In this document: piece by piece, positions 34,586-43,543 of the stretch | Layout: every line of letters begins with the position of its first letter | How positions within the stretch are numbered: the first letter of the stretch is position 1 | Notes under the pieces: model-generated | Databases searched by the model: none | Told to the model about the DNA's origin: nothing | Seen by the model: the letters and a program-made list of their open reading frames with translations, nothing else | Made by a program: the position numbers and the translations under genes | Assembly (NCBI RefSeq): GCF_002953195.1 | Contig: NZ_CP026377.1 | Span: forward strand, 124,001 to 188,000 | Direction: 5' to 3' | DNA length: 64,000 nucleotides | Origin: Mixta gaviniae | GTDB lineage: Bacteria; Pseudomonadota; Gammaproteobacteria; Enterobacterales; Enterobacteriaceae

Positions 34586-37500
34586 TTACACCTTTTCCAC
34601 GTTAACCAAAAACGCCTTGAACTCCGGCGTCTGCGTATTGGCGTCGCCGACAAATGGCGTCAGCGTGTTGGCGATAAAGCCTTTTTTCGCCACGCCCTGA
34701 TAGCCCCAGTGAATCGGGATACCGATGGTGTCGACCTGTTTGCCGTCCACGTCCAGCGTGCGGATGCGTTTGGTGACCACCGCTTTGGCTTTGATATAGC
34801 CGCGGTTAGAACTGACTTTCACCGTATCGCCCTGCACAATGCCGAGCTTGCCCGCCAGCCGCTCGCCGATTTCGACAAACTGCTCCGGCTGTGCGATAGC
34901 GTTAAGCCGTGCATGCTTGGTCCAGTAGTGGAAATGCTCGGTAAGACGGTAGGTGGTGCCGACATACGGGAACTGCTCCGCCTTGCCCATCGCCGCCAGA
35001 TCGTCTTTAAACACGCGCGCCGCCGGGTTCGAGATCACCTTCGGATGCAGCGGGTTGGTGCCGATCGGCGTTTCAAACGGCTCGTAGTGTTCCGGGAACG
35101 GCCCTTCCGCCAGTTTGTCGATGGCGAACAGGCGGCCCATCCCCTCCGGCTGCATGATAAACGGCCCGACATCGCTGCCCGGCGCGGCGGTGCTGTAGTC
35201 CGGCACATCGATACCGGTCCACTTCGCGCCGTCCCAGCGCAGCAGCGCCCGTTTCGGATCCCAGGGGTTGCCCTGCGGGTCGGCGGAGGCGCGGTTGTAG
35301 AGAATGCGGCGGTTCAGCGGCCATGCCCAGCTCCAGTTCGGCGTGTTGCCGAGGCCGGATGGATCGCTGTTGTCGCGGCGCGCCATCTGGTTGCCTTCCG
35401 GCGTCCAGCTGCCGGCGAAGATCCAGCAGCCGCTGGCGGTGGTGCCGTCATCGCGCAGGTGCGCGAAGGTGCTGAGCTGTTGGCCTTTTTTCACCAGCAG
35501 CTGGCCTTTATCGTCATAGATATCAGCCAGCGCCCGGCCATTGCTTTCACGCGCCACTTCTTCCGCCGCCGGGTTTTCCGGGGTCAGGTAATCCCAGCTC
35601 ATGTTCAGCACCGGCTCCGGCGTCGCGCCGCCTTCGGTCGCATACATCTCGCGCAGACGCAGATAGATACCCGCGAGGATTTCGCCGTCGTTCAGCGCTT
35701 CACCCGGGGCGTCAGCGCCTTTGTAGTGCCACTGCAGCCAGCGCGCGGAGTTAACAATGGAGCCGTTCTCTTCCGCAAAGCAGGTGGAGGGCAGGCGGAA
35801 CACTTCGGTCTGAATCTGCGACGGATCGACATCGTTAAATTCGCCGTGGTTCTGCCAGAAGGTCGCCGTTTCGGTGTTCAGCGGATCGATAGTGACGAGG
35901 AATTTCAGCTTCGACAGCGATTCGATCACCTTGCGTTTATTCGGGAACGACGCCACCGGGTTAAAGCCCTGGCAGAGATAGCCATTGACCTTGCCCTGTT
36001 TCATCATCTCGAAATATTGCAGAACGTCGTAGCCTTTATCCCACTTCGGCAGCCAGTCAAAGCCCCAGCTGTTTTCGCGCTGTGCCTTTTCGCCAAAGAA
36101 CGCCTTCATCATGCTGACGAAGAATTTCGGGTAGTTGCTCCAGTAGTTCACCTGGCCCGGCAGCGTCGCTTTCGGCGTGTTGGCGCTGAGATAGCTTTGC
36201 AGATCGGTCTGTTTCTCCGACGGCAGGGTCATATAGCCGGTCAGGCTCTGCGACAGCAGGCCGAGATCGGTCAGTCCCTGAATGTTGGAGTGGCCGCGCA
36301 GGGCGTTGATGCCGCCGCCCGCCATGCCCATATTGCCCAGCAGCAGCTGGATCATCGCCATGGTACGGATGTTCTGGGCGCCGACGGAGTGCTGCGTCCA
36401 GCCCAGCGCATAGAGGAACGACGCGGTGCGATCGTGGGCGCTGGTTTCCGCCAGCAGTTCGCAGACGTGCAGGAAATCTTTGCGCGGCGTACCGCAGATG
36501 TTTTCTACCATCTCCGGCGTATAGCGGCTGACATGCGCTTTCAGCAGGTTCCAGACGCAGCGCGGATGACTCAGGGAGGGATCGCGTTTGGCGAAGCCAT
36601 CCTCGCCCAGCTCGTAGTTCCAGCTGGTTTTGTCATATTTACGCGTCGCTTCGTCGTAGCCGCTGAACAGGCCATCGTCGAAGTGGAAATCTTCACGCAC
36701 GATCAGGCTGGCGTTGGTATACGCCTCGACATACTCGCGGTTGATTTTATTGTGGCTAATCAGGTACAGCAGAACGCCCGACAGAAAAGCGATGTCGGTG
36801 CCGGAACGAATTGGCGTATAGAAATCCGCCACCGATGCGGTGCGCGTAAAGCGCGGATCGATGACAATCAGTTTGGCTTTGTTGTGGATTTTGGCTTCCA
36901 TCGCCCAGCGGAATCCCACCGGATGCGCTTCTGCCGCATTTCCGCCCATCACCACGATCAGGTTCGCATTTCGGATATCAACCCAGTGGTTGGTCATCGC
37001 ACCGCGACCAAATGTTGGAGCAAGACTTGCTACCGTTGGTCCGTGTCAGACGCGCGCCTGGTTATCGACAGCCAGCATGCCGAGCGATCGGGTAAATTTC
37101 TGGGTTAAATAGCCGGTTTCGTTACTGGAGGCGGAGGCACAGAGCATGCCCGTGGTCAGCCAGCGGTTTACCGTTACGCCTGCGTCGTTTTTCGCTACGA
37201 AGTTGGCGTCGCGGTCAGCCTTCATCAGTTTGGCGATGCGTGTAAAGGCATCATCCCAGCTGATTCGCTGCCACTTATCGGAGCCGGGCGCGCGGTATTC
37301 CGGGTATTTGAGTCGGCTTTCACTGTGAACGAAATCGAGCAGGCCGGCGCCTTTCGGGCAGAGCGCCCCACGGCTGACGGGATGATCCGGATCCCCTTCA
37401 ATATGAAAAATGGTCTCTTTTGCGTTTTTGGCGCCGTCGCCGAGGCTGTACATAAGCAGCCCACAGCCTACTGAACAGTAAGTGCAGGTATTACGGGTTT

Positions 37501-37633
37501 CGCGGGCGCGCAGTAATTTATACTGGCGCGTTTCCGCCAGCGCGACTTCCGGCATAAAGCCGAGCGCCGCCGCCGTGGTGCCTGCCATACCGCCAGCGCA
37601 GATCTTGAAGAACTTTCTTCTGCTGACTTGCAT
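34586..37633 (-). CDS. fdoG: Formate dehydrogenase catalytic subunit (alpha), selenoprotein with in-frame UGA
   Basis: FdoG oxidises formate in the periplasm at a molybdopterin-guanine dinucleotide centre. The gene is 1015 codons with TGA at codon 196 (37046-37048) read as selenocysteine, the position of Sec196 in E. coli FdnG/FdoG. The text NQARV-Sec-HGPTVASLAPTF continues in frame. It has a Tat signal (SRRKFFK, residues 4-10), a [4Fe-4S] motif (CTYCSVGCG) and molybdopterin motifs (ANLIVVMGGNAAEAHP). A SECIS hairpin follows the TGA. A simple gene caller would split this into two pieces. FdoG rather than FdnG is chosen from the fdhE and fdhD neighbours. Confidence 0.97.
37009..37048 (-). promoter_or_regulatory. 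SECIS element of fdoG
   Basis: Directly after the TGA on the minus strand, GGTAGCAAGTCTTGCTCC forms the small apical hairpin (GCAAG/CTTGC with GTCT in the loop region), with flanking bases extending the stem. It has the same layout as the E. coli fdnG SECIS. SelB binds this loop to insert Sec. Confidence 0.88.
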
Positions 37634-37815
37634 GGTTTTTCCTTGTGGAACGACATTGCTGTTTTAGTGGTTATCGGTAGCCCGCATTTTTTGTGCAGTG
37701 ATTTTTTTGCGATGTGCGGGTCACAGGTTCAGAATTGCGAAGCAAATCCCAAATTGATAAGCGGCCTAAGATTACCACTTAATCTGTGTGGTTGTTATAA
37801 CCAGGTAGACGTAAA

Positions 37816-38655
37816 TTGAAATTTCACGATCAACAAAGCGACGAAGCTGTGAGCAGCTTCACAGGAGCAAGCGAAGCGCAGGTGTGGCAGCGTGATGCGC
37901 TAACGGAATCCCGCAACGACTGGCTTGCCGACGAGGTACCGGTCGCGCTGGTTTATAACGGCATTTCGCACGTGGTGATGATGAGTACGCCGAAAGATCT
38001 GGAAGCGTTTGCGCTCGGATTTTCGCTCTCCGAAGGGATTATCGCCGCGCCGGAAGAGATTTACGGCATGGATGTGGTGCCGGGCTGCAACGGCATCGAA
38101 GTGCAGGTTGAACTCTCCAGCCGCCGCTTTATGGCGCTAAAAGCGCAGCGGCGCGCGATGGCCGGGCGTACCGGCTGTGGCGTCTGCGGCGTTGAGCAGC
38201 TCAATGAGATCGGCAAGCCGATCCAACCGCTGCCGTTCAGCCAGACGTTCAACCTTAGCCTGCTGGACACGGCGCTGCGCCAGCTGAAAGAGTATCAGCC
38301 GGTAGGGCAACTGACCGGCTGCACCCATGCGGCTGCCTGGATCGATGAGACAGGGCAGCTGGCGGGCGGTTGCGAAGATGTCGGCCGTCACGTGGCGCTG
38401 GATAAGCTGCTCGGCTATCGCAGCCGTCGCGGCTGGACGCAGGGCGCGGCGCTGGTTTCCAGCCGCGCCAGCTATGAGATGGTGCAGAAATCGGCGATGT
38501 GCGGCGTGGAAATCCTGTTCGCCGTATCGGCGGCCACCCGGCTGGCGGTGGACGTGGCGGAGCGCAGCAATCTGACGCTGGTGGGCTTCAGCAAACCGGG
38601 CCGCGCCACGATCTATACCCATCCGCAGCGGCTGATCCCCGCAACGCAGGATTAA
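37816..38655 (+). CDS. fdhD: Formate dehydrogenase sulfurtransferase FdhD
   Basis: FdhD passes sulfur from IscS to the molybdenum cofactor of formate dehydrogenases. The 279-residue protein has the redox cysteines C121 and C124 in GRTGCGVCG, plus [35 protein letters not shown] and [19 protein letters not shown]. The best start is a TTG at 37816 with AGG about 10 bases upstream, giving a length near E. coli FdhD (277). A GTG at 37849 is the alternative. It is divergent from fdoG, as in E. coli. Confidence 0.95.
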   Translation: MKFHDQQSDEAVSSFTGASEAQVWQRDALTESRNDWLADEVPVALVYNGISHVVMMSTPKDLEAFALGFSLSEGIIAAPEEIYGMDVVPGCNGIEVQVELSSRRFMALKAQRRAMAGRTGCGVCGVEQLNEIGKPIQPLPFSQTFNLSLLDTALRQLKEYQPVGQLTGCTHAAAWIDETGQLAGGCEDVGRHVALDKLLGYRSRRGWTQGAALVSSRASYEMVQKSAMCGVEILFAVSAATRLAVDVAERSNLTLVGFSKPGRATIYTHPQRLIPATQD

Positions 38656-38778
38656 GCGCGCGCCTTCTACATTTATCCGCAGCGGCTGATTCCCACCATG
38701 CCGGATTAAGCGCGCCGCCGCGCCGCCCCCTGTGATCATTCTTAGTAGATGATTTTAGTAACACAGGATTAAGCGCGC
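38623..38778 (+). repeat. Tandem degenerate copies of the fdhD 3' end
   Basis: CCGCAGCGGCTGATCCCCGC at the end of fdhD (38623) is repeated 54 bases later (38677) as CCGCAGCGGCTGATTCCCAC. Both continue to GGATTAAGCGCGC, including the stop. A third partial copy, CAGGATTAAGCGCGC, lies at 38764-38778. The second and third copies are outside the gene. Confidence 0.75.
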
Positions 38779-39461
38779 CGCAGGGAGCGGTTTTGTGCGC
38801 CGGCGCGCTATTTCTCGCCGCACCGCGCGCGACGTTAAGTTGTTTCTTAAGCGCGCGACATATTTATTTTCGGCGCTGAGGCGCGCCCGAATAATTGTGG
38901 GGTTGATAACGCGTCATTTATATTTCCCGATCGCGGCGTTAGTAAAGCGCCGCTTATATTTTCCGACGCATATTCGCGCGCCGTTTGCCCTGCTTTTTAG
39001 CGCCGCCGCCGATCAACCTGATAAAAACAAACAGGCTGGAGTGGCGTCTGTCGATTATAAGAGAGATTAAGCCCGCGGGCAGATCGCCACGGCGCGGCCT
39101 GCCGACGATGCGATAACTCTGAAAGCGCGTCGCGGAAAGCGGCGGCGCGGTGTTGGCGCAGATGGCCGTAAAGCGCTGACGCGGCGAAAACCGAACGCTC
39201 CGGGCGGTGTCGGATAGCCTACGGCAAAAGCGCCCCTGCGCTACCGCCGGCCCACCCTTGTCGCCGGGCATGCCGTGGCGCTTTTGCGTATTTTCAAATA
39301 GTTGTGTTTATCCGCTGATTCGTCCACTCTGCTATACCCCTATAATGAGAGGGGCATTGATTATCCTTTTCCCGATCACTAATTTAACTATAATGATCCA
39401 ACTGCTTACGCGGTGCTTACAACGAAGAGTGCCGCTCCTACAATAAATGGAGATGATGAAC
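38779..39461. other. Long intergenic region upstream of sodA
   Basis: About 680 bases without a convincing gene. The first 300 bases contain GC-rich GCGCGC islands alternating with degenerate copies of a TATATTTTCCGA-like motif (about 38857, 38921, 38953). The last 130 bases should hold the sodA promoter: TATAAT occurs at 39341-39346 and 39389-39394, each with a weak -35. Short open frames on both strands here have biased, unrecognisable translations and are not called. Confidence 0.5.
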
Positions 39462-40079
39462 ATGAGTTATTCACTGCCATCCCTGCCTTACGCATACGAC
39501 GCACTGGAACCGCATTTCGACAAGCAGACGATGGAAATCCATCACACCAAACACCACCAGACCTACGTTAACAACGCTAACGCAGCGCTGGAAGGCACCG
39601 AATTCGCTGACCTGCCGGTTGACGAGCTGATCACCAAACTGGATCTGGTTCCGGCAGAGAAGAAAACCGTACTGCGCAACAACGCGGGCGGCCACTACAA
39701 CCACAGCCTGTTCTGGAAAGGCCTGAAAACCGGCACCACTCTGCAGGGCGACCTGAAAGCTGCTATCGAAAAAGATTTCGGCAGCGTTGAGAAGTTTCAG
39801 GAAGAGTTCGAGAAAGCTGCAGCAACCCGCTTTGGTTCAGGCTGGGCGTGGCTGGTGAAAAAAGGCGACAAACTGGCCGTGGTCTCTACCGCAAACCAGG
39901 ACAGTCCGCTGATGGGCGAAGCGATCTCCGGCGCTTCCGGCTACCCGATTCTGGGTCTGGATGTCTGGGAACACGCTTACTACCTGAAGTATCAGAACAA
40001 ACGTCCTGACTACATCAAAGCGTTCTGGAACGTAGTGAACTGGGACGAAGCGGCTGCACGTTTTGCTAACGCGAAATAA
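39462..40079 (+). CDS. sodA: Superoxide dismutase [Mn]
   Basis: SodA converts superoxide to hydrogen peroxide and oxygen in the cytoplasm. The 205-residue protein starts [20 protein letters not shown] and has Mn ligands H27 (MEIHHTKHH), H81 ([10 protein letters not shown]), and the Asp and His of [11 protein letters not shown]. The Mn-type context GSGWAWLV and the near-E. coli sequence make this SodA rather than SodB. Start chosen at the family N-terminus with GGAG 9 bases upstream. A terminator follows. Confidence 0.98.
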   Translation: MSYSLPSLPYAYDALEPHFDKQTMEIHHTKHHQTYVNNANAALEGTEFADLPVDELITKLDLVPAEKKTVLRNNAGGHYNHSLFWKGLKTGTTLQGDLKAAIEKDFGSVEKFQEEFEKAAATRFGSGWAWLVKKGDKLAVVSTANQDSPLMGEAISGASGYPILGLDVWEHAYYLKYQNKRPDYIKAFWNVVNWDEAAARFANAK

Positions 40080-40102
40080 GCGTTAACCGCGCATCAATAT
40101 CG

Positions 40103-40133
40103 GCCGGCGGAGCAGCAGCTCCGCCGGCTTTTT
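40103..40133 (+). terminator. Terminator of sodA
   Basis: An 11-bp perfect stem (GCCGGCGGAGC at 40103-40113, complement at 40118-40128), loop AGCA, then TTTTTAATTT. Confidence 0.92.
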
Positions 40134-40297
40134 AATTTAAAAGGTATCTCATTGAGCCTTTGTTTAATTATTTTGTGAACCAGACCCGACCTGAATAAAA
40201 ATTGCCGCCGCGCTAAATCTATTAGCGCAATATTAACGTCCTGTTGATATTTTAGCGCTTAATATTGGCGCATGTTTCTTTCCTATTAATAAATAAC

Positions 40298-41248
40298 ATG
40301 TCGACCATTACACATAGCCCAACGCCGGACATATCCAGCGGCTCGCTTTTTTTCCAGTTAACGCGCGGTCAATTTAAGCCAAATAAACTGTGGGAGTGCC
40401 GCCGCTTCCGCACCAAGTTTTTATTGCGCTCGCTGGCGTTCCCCGTCACTACTTTTTCCTATATGGCGCAGATGTCGCGGCTGCCGGCGATGCGCCAGGC
40501 GCTGACCATTCAGGGGCTGCTGCCGGCGAAAATCCATCGCCCGTATCTCTGCGCGCATTTCAGCGTGAAGCAGCGCGCTCAGGCGCTGCTCGATCACTAT
40601 GGCACTGTGCAGCAGCTGCCGCGCGCGCTTTACCAGCTGTTCTTATCGCCGGTCGATCACACTCTGGCGCGCCTGCACGGCAAAAACGACGAGCTGTTTG
40701 AGGTGATCTGCAGCAGCGGCCGTTTCGACCGCGAAGGGGAAATCACGCTGGTGTTGCTCTATAACGGCATCACCATCGCATCACTGTCATTCTCATTTAT
40801 CCGTCAGGCGGCGAGGCTGGGGCTGCTGATCGGCGGGCTGCAGGGGCCGCGTAAAACGGTAGACGCCAGCGTGATCCGCGACGCCACGAAAGCGAGTCAC
40901 GGCCTGTTTCCCAAGCGCGTACTGCTGGAGACGCTGTTTTGCCTTGCCGCACGCTGCGGCGTACAGCAGATCGAGGCCGTCGGCGACGAGACCCACGTAT
41001 TCCGCAGCCTGCGCTACCGTCACAGTAAAAAAGCGCTGTTCCACGCCAGCTACAGCGAGTTCTGGCTGTCGCTGAATGGCGAGGCGTTGAACAATGGCCT
41101 GTACCGGCTGCCGCTGGCGATGCCGCGCAAGCCGCTGGAGGAGATAGCCAGCAAAAAACGCGCCGAATATCGTCGTCGCTATGAATTTATGGATAGCCTG
41201 GAGCAGCAGTTATCTGAGGCGATAGCGGGCGAGTGCGGCCGGGCGTAA
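40298..41248 (+). CDS. VirK/YbjX (DUF535) family protein
   Basis: The 316-residue protein matches the VirK/YbjX family, whose members are linked to outer-membrane and lipopolysaccharide homeostasis and PhoP-regulated stress, with no known enzymatic activity. Family features are RFRTKFLLRSLAFPVTTFSY, HRPYLCAHFSVKQRAQALLD, LLYNGITIASLSFSFIRQ and the basic C-terminal RAEYRRRYEFMDSLEQQL. No signal peptide is visible. The ATG at 40298 is preferred; its ribosome site is weak. It stands alone between sodA and the convergent yibL. The first 150 upstream bases are AT-rich. Confidence 0.85.
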   Translation: MSTITHSPTPDISSGSLFFQLTRGQFKPNKLWECRRFRTKFLLRSLAFPVTTFSYMAQMSRLPAMRQALTIQGLLPAKIHRPYLCAHFSVKQRAQALLDHYGTVQQLPRALYQLFLSPVDHTLARLHGKNDELFEVICSSGRFDREGEITLVLLYNGITIASLSFSFIRQAARLGLLIGGLQGPRKTVDASVIRDATKASHGLFPKRVLLETLFCLAARCGVQQIEAVGDETHVFRSLRYRHSKKALFHASYSEFWLSLNGEALNNGLYRLPLAMPRKPLEEIASKKRAEYRRRYEFMDSLEQQLSEAIAGECGRA

Positions 41249-41266
41249 TCAACCCGGCCGGCAGGG

Positions 41267-41629
41267 TCAGAAAGCTTTTGGCGCGTAGCCGGTCATCTCT
41301 TTCAGGCCCATCTCTTTGCCCAGCGCGGTCATCGGATGCACCACCACCAGGCCGCGCACGCTTTTCTTCAACGCGCCCATATTCGCCTGCTCTTTTTTGG
41401 TGATCGCCCGGCTGAAGGGCAGCTTTTGCAGCTTCTGCGCTTCTTTGCTCAGCTTCTGGTCGCGCACGTCGCGCAGACGCTCGATCTCGGCGATCAGCGT
41501 CTCTTTTTCTTTCAGCAGCGCGCCGAGTTTCTCCGCATCGCCCGATTCCAGCAACATCGGCTCTTTACGATTGAGCGCATCCAGCTGATCGCTGAGGCGC
41601 TTGATTTCGGCTTTTTCCTGCTCTTTCAT
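41267..41629 (-). CDS. yibL: YibL family ribosome-associated protein
   Basis: This basic 120-residue protein is mostly coiled coil (1-60, [20 protein letters not shown]) with a conserved C-terminal part ([20 protein letters not shown]). E. coli YibL associates with ribosomal particles and, as here, sits next to mtlR downstream of mtlAD. Exact role unknown. Convergent with the VirK-like gene. Confidence 0.9.
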   Translation of the reverse strand: MKEQEKAEIKRLSDQLDALNRKEPMLLESGDAEKLGALLKEKETLIAEIERLRDVRDQKLSKEAQKLQKLPFSRAITKKEQANMGALKKSVRGLVVVHPMTALGKEMGLKEMTGYAPKAF

Positions 41630-41689
41630 GACGGTTACCTGTACTGATGATTAATCGATATGATACACGAAAAGCGGAAAGGGGCGGGG

Positions 41690-42304
41690 CTACTTTTTGA
41701 AAGCCTGCTTCAGGCTGATACGCGAGATCAGCTCCGTCAGGGAGAGGACCATCGTCGATCGCAGCACCTGTTGATAGCGCTGCTGCTGCATGGCGCGCAG
41801 CTGCTCATCGTCGTCGGAAAAGTCGGGGCGGGGCGGCCAGGCGCTGACGCAGTGCAGCTCGCCAAATGGGCCGAGAATTTCGTCATCGCTGAAACGGTAG
41901 TCGCTGCCGTCGTGATTCAGCTCCTCGCGCAGCGCCATCAGCAGCTCGCAGTCTTCATACTCATGGCGGCTGATCACGCCGAGGCCGTAGATCAGCTTCA
42001 GCCGCACCGACAGTTCGCCCAGCGGCCCGTCGCCGAGCAGTAACGGCTCGACGGCGTATTTCACCGCGTAATCATCCTTGCGAAACACCTGAAGCACCAG
42101 CAGGTTGACCGCTTCGGTCAGCAGCTCAACGGCGGCAATCAGGAAGCTTCTTACCGAACGTCCGGCATTCAGGCGCTCCAGCACCCGATTTTCAAAAGCC
42201 TGCTTCTCTTCCATTGTTGCCTGTACATTTATCATTCTGCGCGGGGGCACAGCCAGGCTGTGCCCTTGTTGCTCACCGTTATTCAGCATCGGCAGCGTGC
42301 GCAT
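41690..42304 (-). CDS. mtlR: Mannitol operon repressor MtlR
   Basis: MtlR lowers expression of mtlAD in enteric bacteria. The protein is all-helical without a classical DNA-binding motif. Conserved stretches include AFENRVLERLNAGRSVRSFL, AAVELLTEAVNLLVLQVFRK and ALREELNHDGSDYRFSDDEI. As given it has 204 residues; E. coli MtlR has 195. The first ATG overlaps the mtlD stop but has no ribosome site. Internal ATGs (42235 or 42214, near the conserved QATMEEKQAFENR) are possible starts, so the N-terminus is uncertain. Confidence 0.93.
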   Translation of the reverse strand: MRTLPMLNNGEQQGHSLAVPPRRMINVQATMEEKQAFENRVLERLNAGRSVRSFLIAAVELLTEAVNLLVLQVFRKDDYAVKYAVEPLLLGDGPLGELSVRLKLIYGLGVISRHEYEDCELLMALREELNHDGSDYRFSDDEILGPFGELHCVSAWPPRPDFSDDDEQLRAMQQQRYQQVLRSTMVLSLTELISRISLKQAFKK

Positions 42305-43452
42305 TATGGCATTGCGTCATAGGCCTTAACCACTGCCGCGACGACCTCGCTGTTCTCGTCCAGGCCGGAAACCTGCGCCAGCGCCGCCTGCGGGCCGACT
42401 TTTTCCAGCAGCGCCTCCAGCTCCTGCGCCTGCGGATCCTGCGCGCTGCGATAGCGCATGGCGGCGGCGATGCCTTTCACCAGGTTCGTGTGCGGCAGCT
42501 GATACTCCAGCGTGCCGAGTGTCGGCTTGATCAGACGGTCGCCCGCGCTCAGCTTGCGCAACGGCTGGCGGCCGACGCGCTCAACGTCATCCTTCAGGTA
42601 AGGGTTTTCAAAGCGGGTAAGGATTTTTTCGATATAGGCGGCATGTTTCTCCGCATCGAAGCCGTAGCGCTTGATCAGCACCGCGCCGCTCTCTTGCATC
42701 GCCCCTTTCACCACGCTACGTACCGCCGGATCGAGAATGGCGTCGCGAATGGTCTGATGCCCGGCCAGCTGGCCGAGATAGGCGGTGATCGCATGGCCGG
42801 TGTTCAGGGTAAACAGCTTGCGCTCAACGAACGCCATCAGATTATCGGTTAGCTCCATGCCCGGAATGGCGGGCAGATCGCCTTTAAACTGGGTTTTATC
42901 GACGATCCACTCGCTGAAAGTCTCTACGGTCACTTCCAGCGGATCGTTGCTGCCCGCTTCACCCGGCGGCACGATGCGGTCAACGGCGGAATCGACAAAG
43001 CCGACGTGCGCCTCGACCCAGGCGTGATACTGCGCCGGCAGGGCGGCCAGCACGTGATCTTTCAGCTGGCTGGTGCCGCGCACCATATTTTCACAGGCGA
43101 TAATGTTTAACGGACGGGTGATGCCGTTATCGCTGCGCAGGGCGAGGCCGCGCGCGATGCTGCCGGCGATACGCGCCAGGATTTGCGGGCCGACCGCGGT
43201 GGTGACAATATCGACTTCCGCGATCAGCGTAATCACCTCGTCGCTGGTGCTGTTGACGGCGCTGACGCCGGTCACGGTTTCCACCTGCGCCTGCTCGCCG
43301 ACAACATGCACCGGGTACTGATGACGGGCGTTCAGCGCATCCAGCACCGCCTGATTAACGTCAGCAAACACCAGTTCAATGCCGGCGTCCGCCAGCAGCT
43401 TGCCGATAAACCCACGACCGATATTACCGGCGCCGAAATGTAATGCTTTCAT
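42304..43452 (-). CDS. mtlD: Mannitol-1-phosphate 5-dehydrogenase
   Basis: MtlD oxidises mannitol 1-phosphate to fructose 6-phosphate with NAD. The 382-residue protein starts [20 protein letters not shown] (NAD-binding glycine motif). Family active-site regions are [20 protein letters not shown] and [17 protein letters not shown]. Same length as E. coli MtlD. It lies 91 bases after mtlA across two hairpins and overlaps mtlR. Confidence 0.98.
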   Translation of the reverse strand: MKALHFGAGNIGRGFIGKLLADAGIELVFADVNQAVLDALNARHQYPVHVVGEQAQVETVTGVSAVNSTSDEVITLIAEVDIVTTAVGPQILARIAGSIARGLALRSDNGITRPLNIIACENMVRGTSQLKDHVLAALPAQYHAWVEAHVGFVDSAVDRIVPPGEAGSNDPLEVTVETFSEWIVDKTQFKGDLPAIPGMELTDNLMAFVERKLFTLNTGHAITAYLGQLAGHQTIRDAILDPAVRSVVKGAMQESGAVLIKRYGFDAEKHAAYIEKILTRFENPYLKDDVERVGRQPLRKLSAGDRLIKPTLGTLEYQLPHTNLVKGIAAAMRYRSAQDPQAQELEALLEKVGPQAALAQVSGLDENSEVVAAVVKAYDAMP

Positions 43453-43480
43453 CGTTGCGATAACCTTTAAAAAAAGAGAG

Positions 43481-43526
43481 GGGCAAGTCCGCCTTGCCCG
43501 AAGAAGGGGCCGGGCAGAGCGGCCCC
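43481..43526 (-). repeat. Two hairpins between mtlA and mtlD
   Basis: GGGCAAG/CTTGCCC (43481-43487 and 43493-43499) and GGGGCC/GGCCCC (43506-43511 and 43521-43526) form consecutive stem-loops in the mtlA-mtlD gap. They probably tune relative expression or mRNA stability, since neither is followed by a T-run on the mtl strand. Confidence 0.6.
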
Positions 43527-43543
43527 TCAGCGTATACGATCGA

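Noticed and set aside
36997..37048. fdoG as a pseudogene broken by a stop
   Set aside because: The TGA is at the known Sec196 position, is followed by a SECIS hairpin, and selA, selB and selC are all present.
34556..37108. An 850-codon plus-strand open frame antisense to fdoG
   Set aside because: Codon usage and composition are those of an antisense shadow; fdoG is unmistakable on the other strand.
38795..39271. Short open frames of 91 and 105 codons between fdhD and sodA
   Set aside because: They have biased Arg/Leu-rich translations, overlap each other on opposite strands, cover repetitive DNA and lack ribosome sites.
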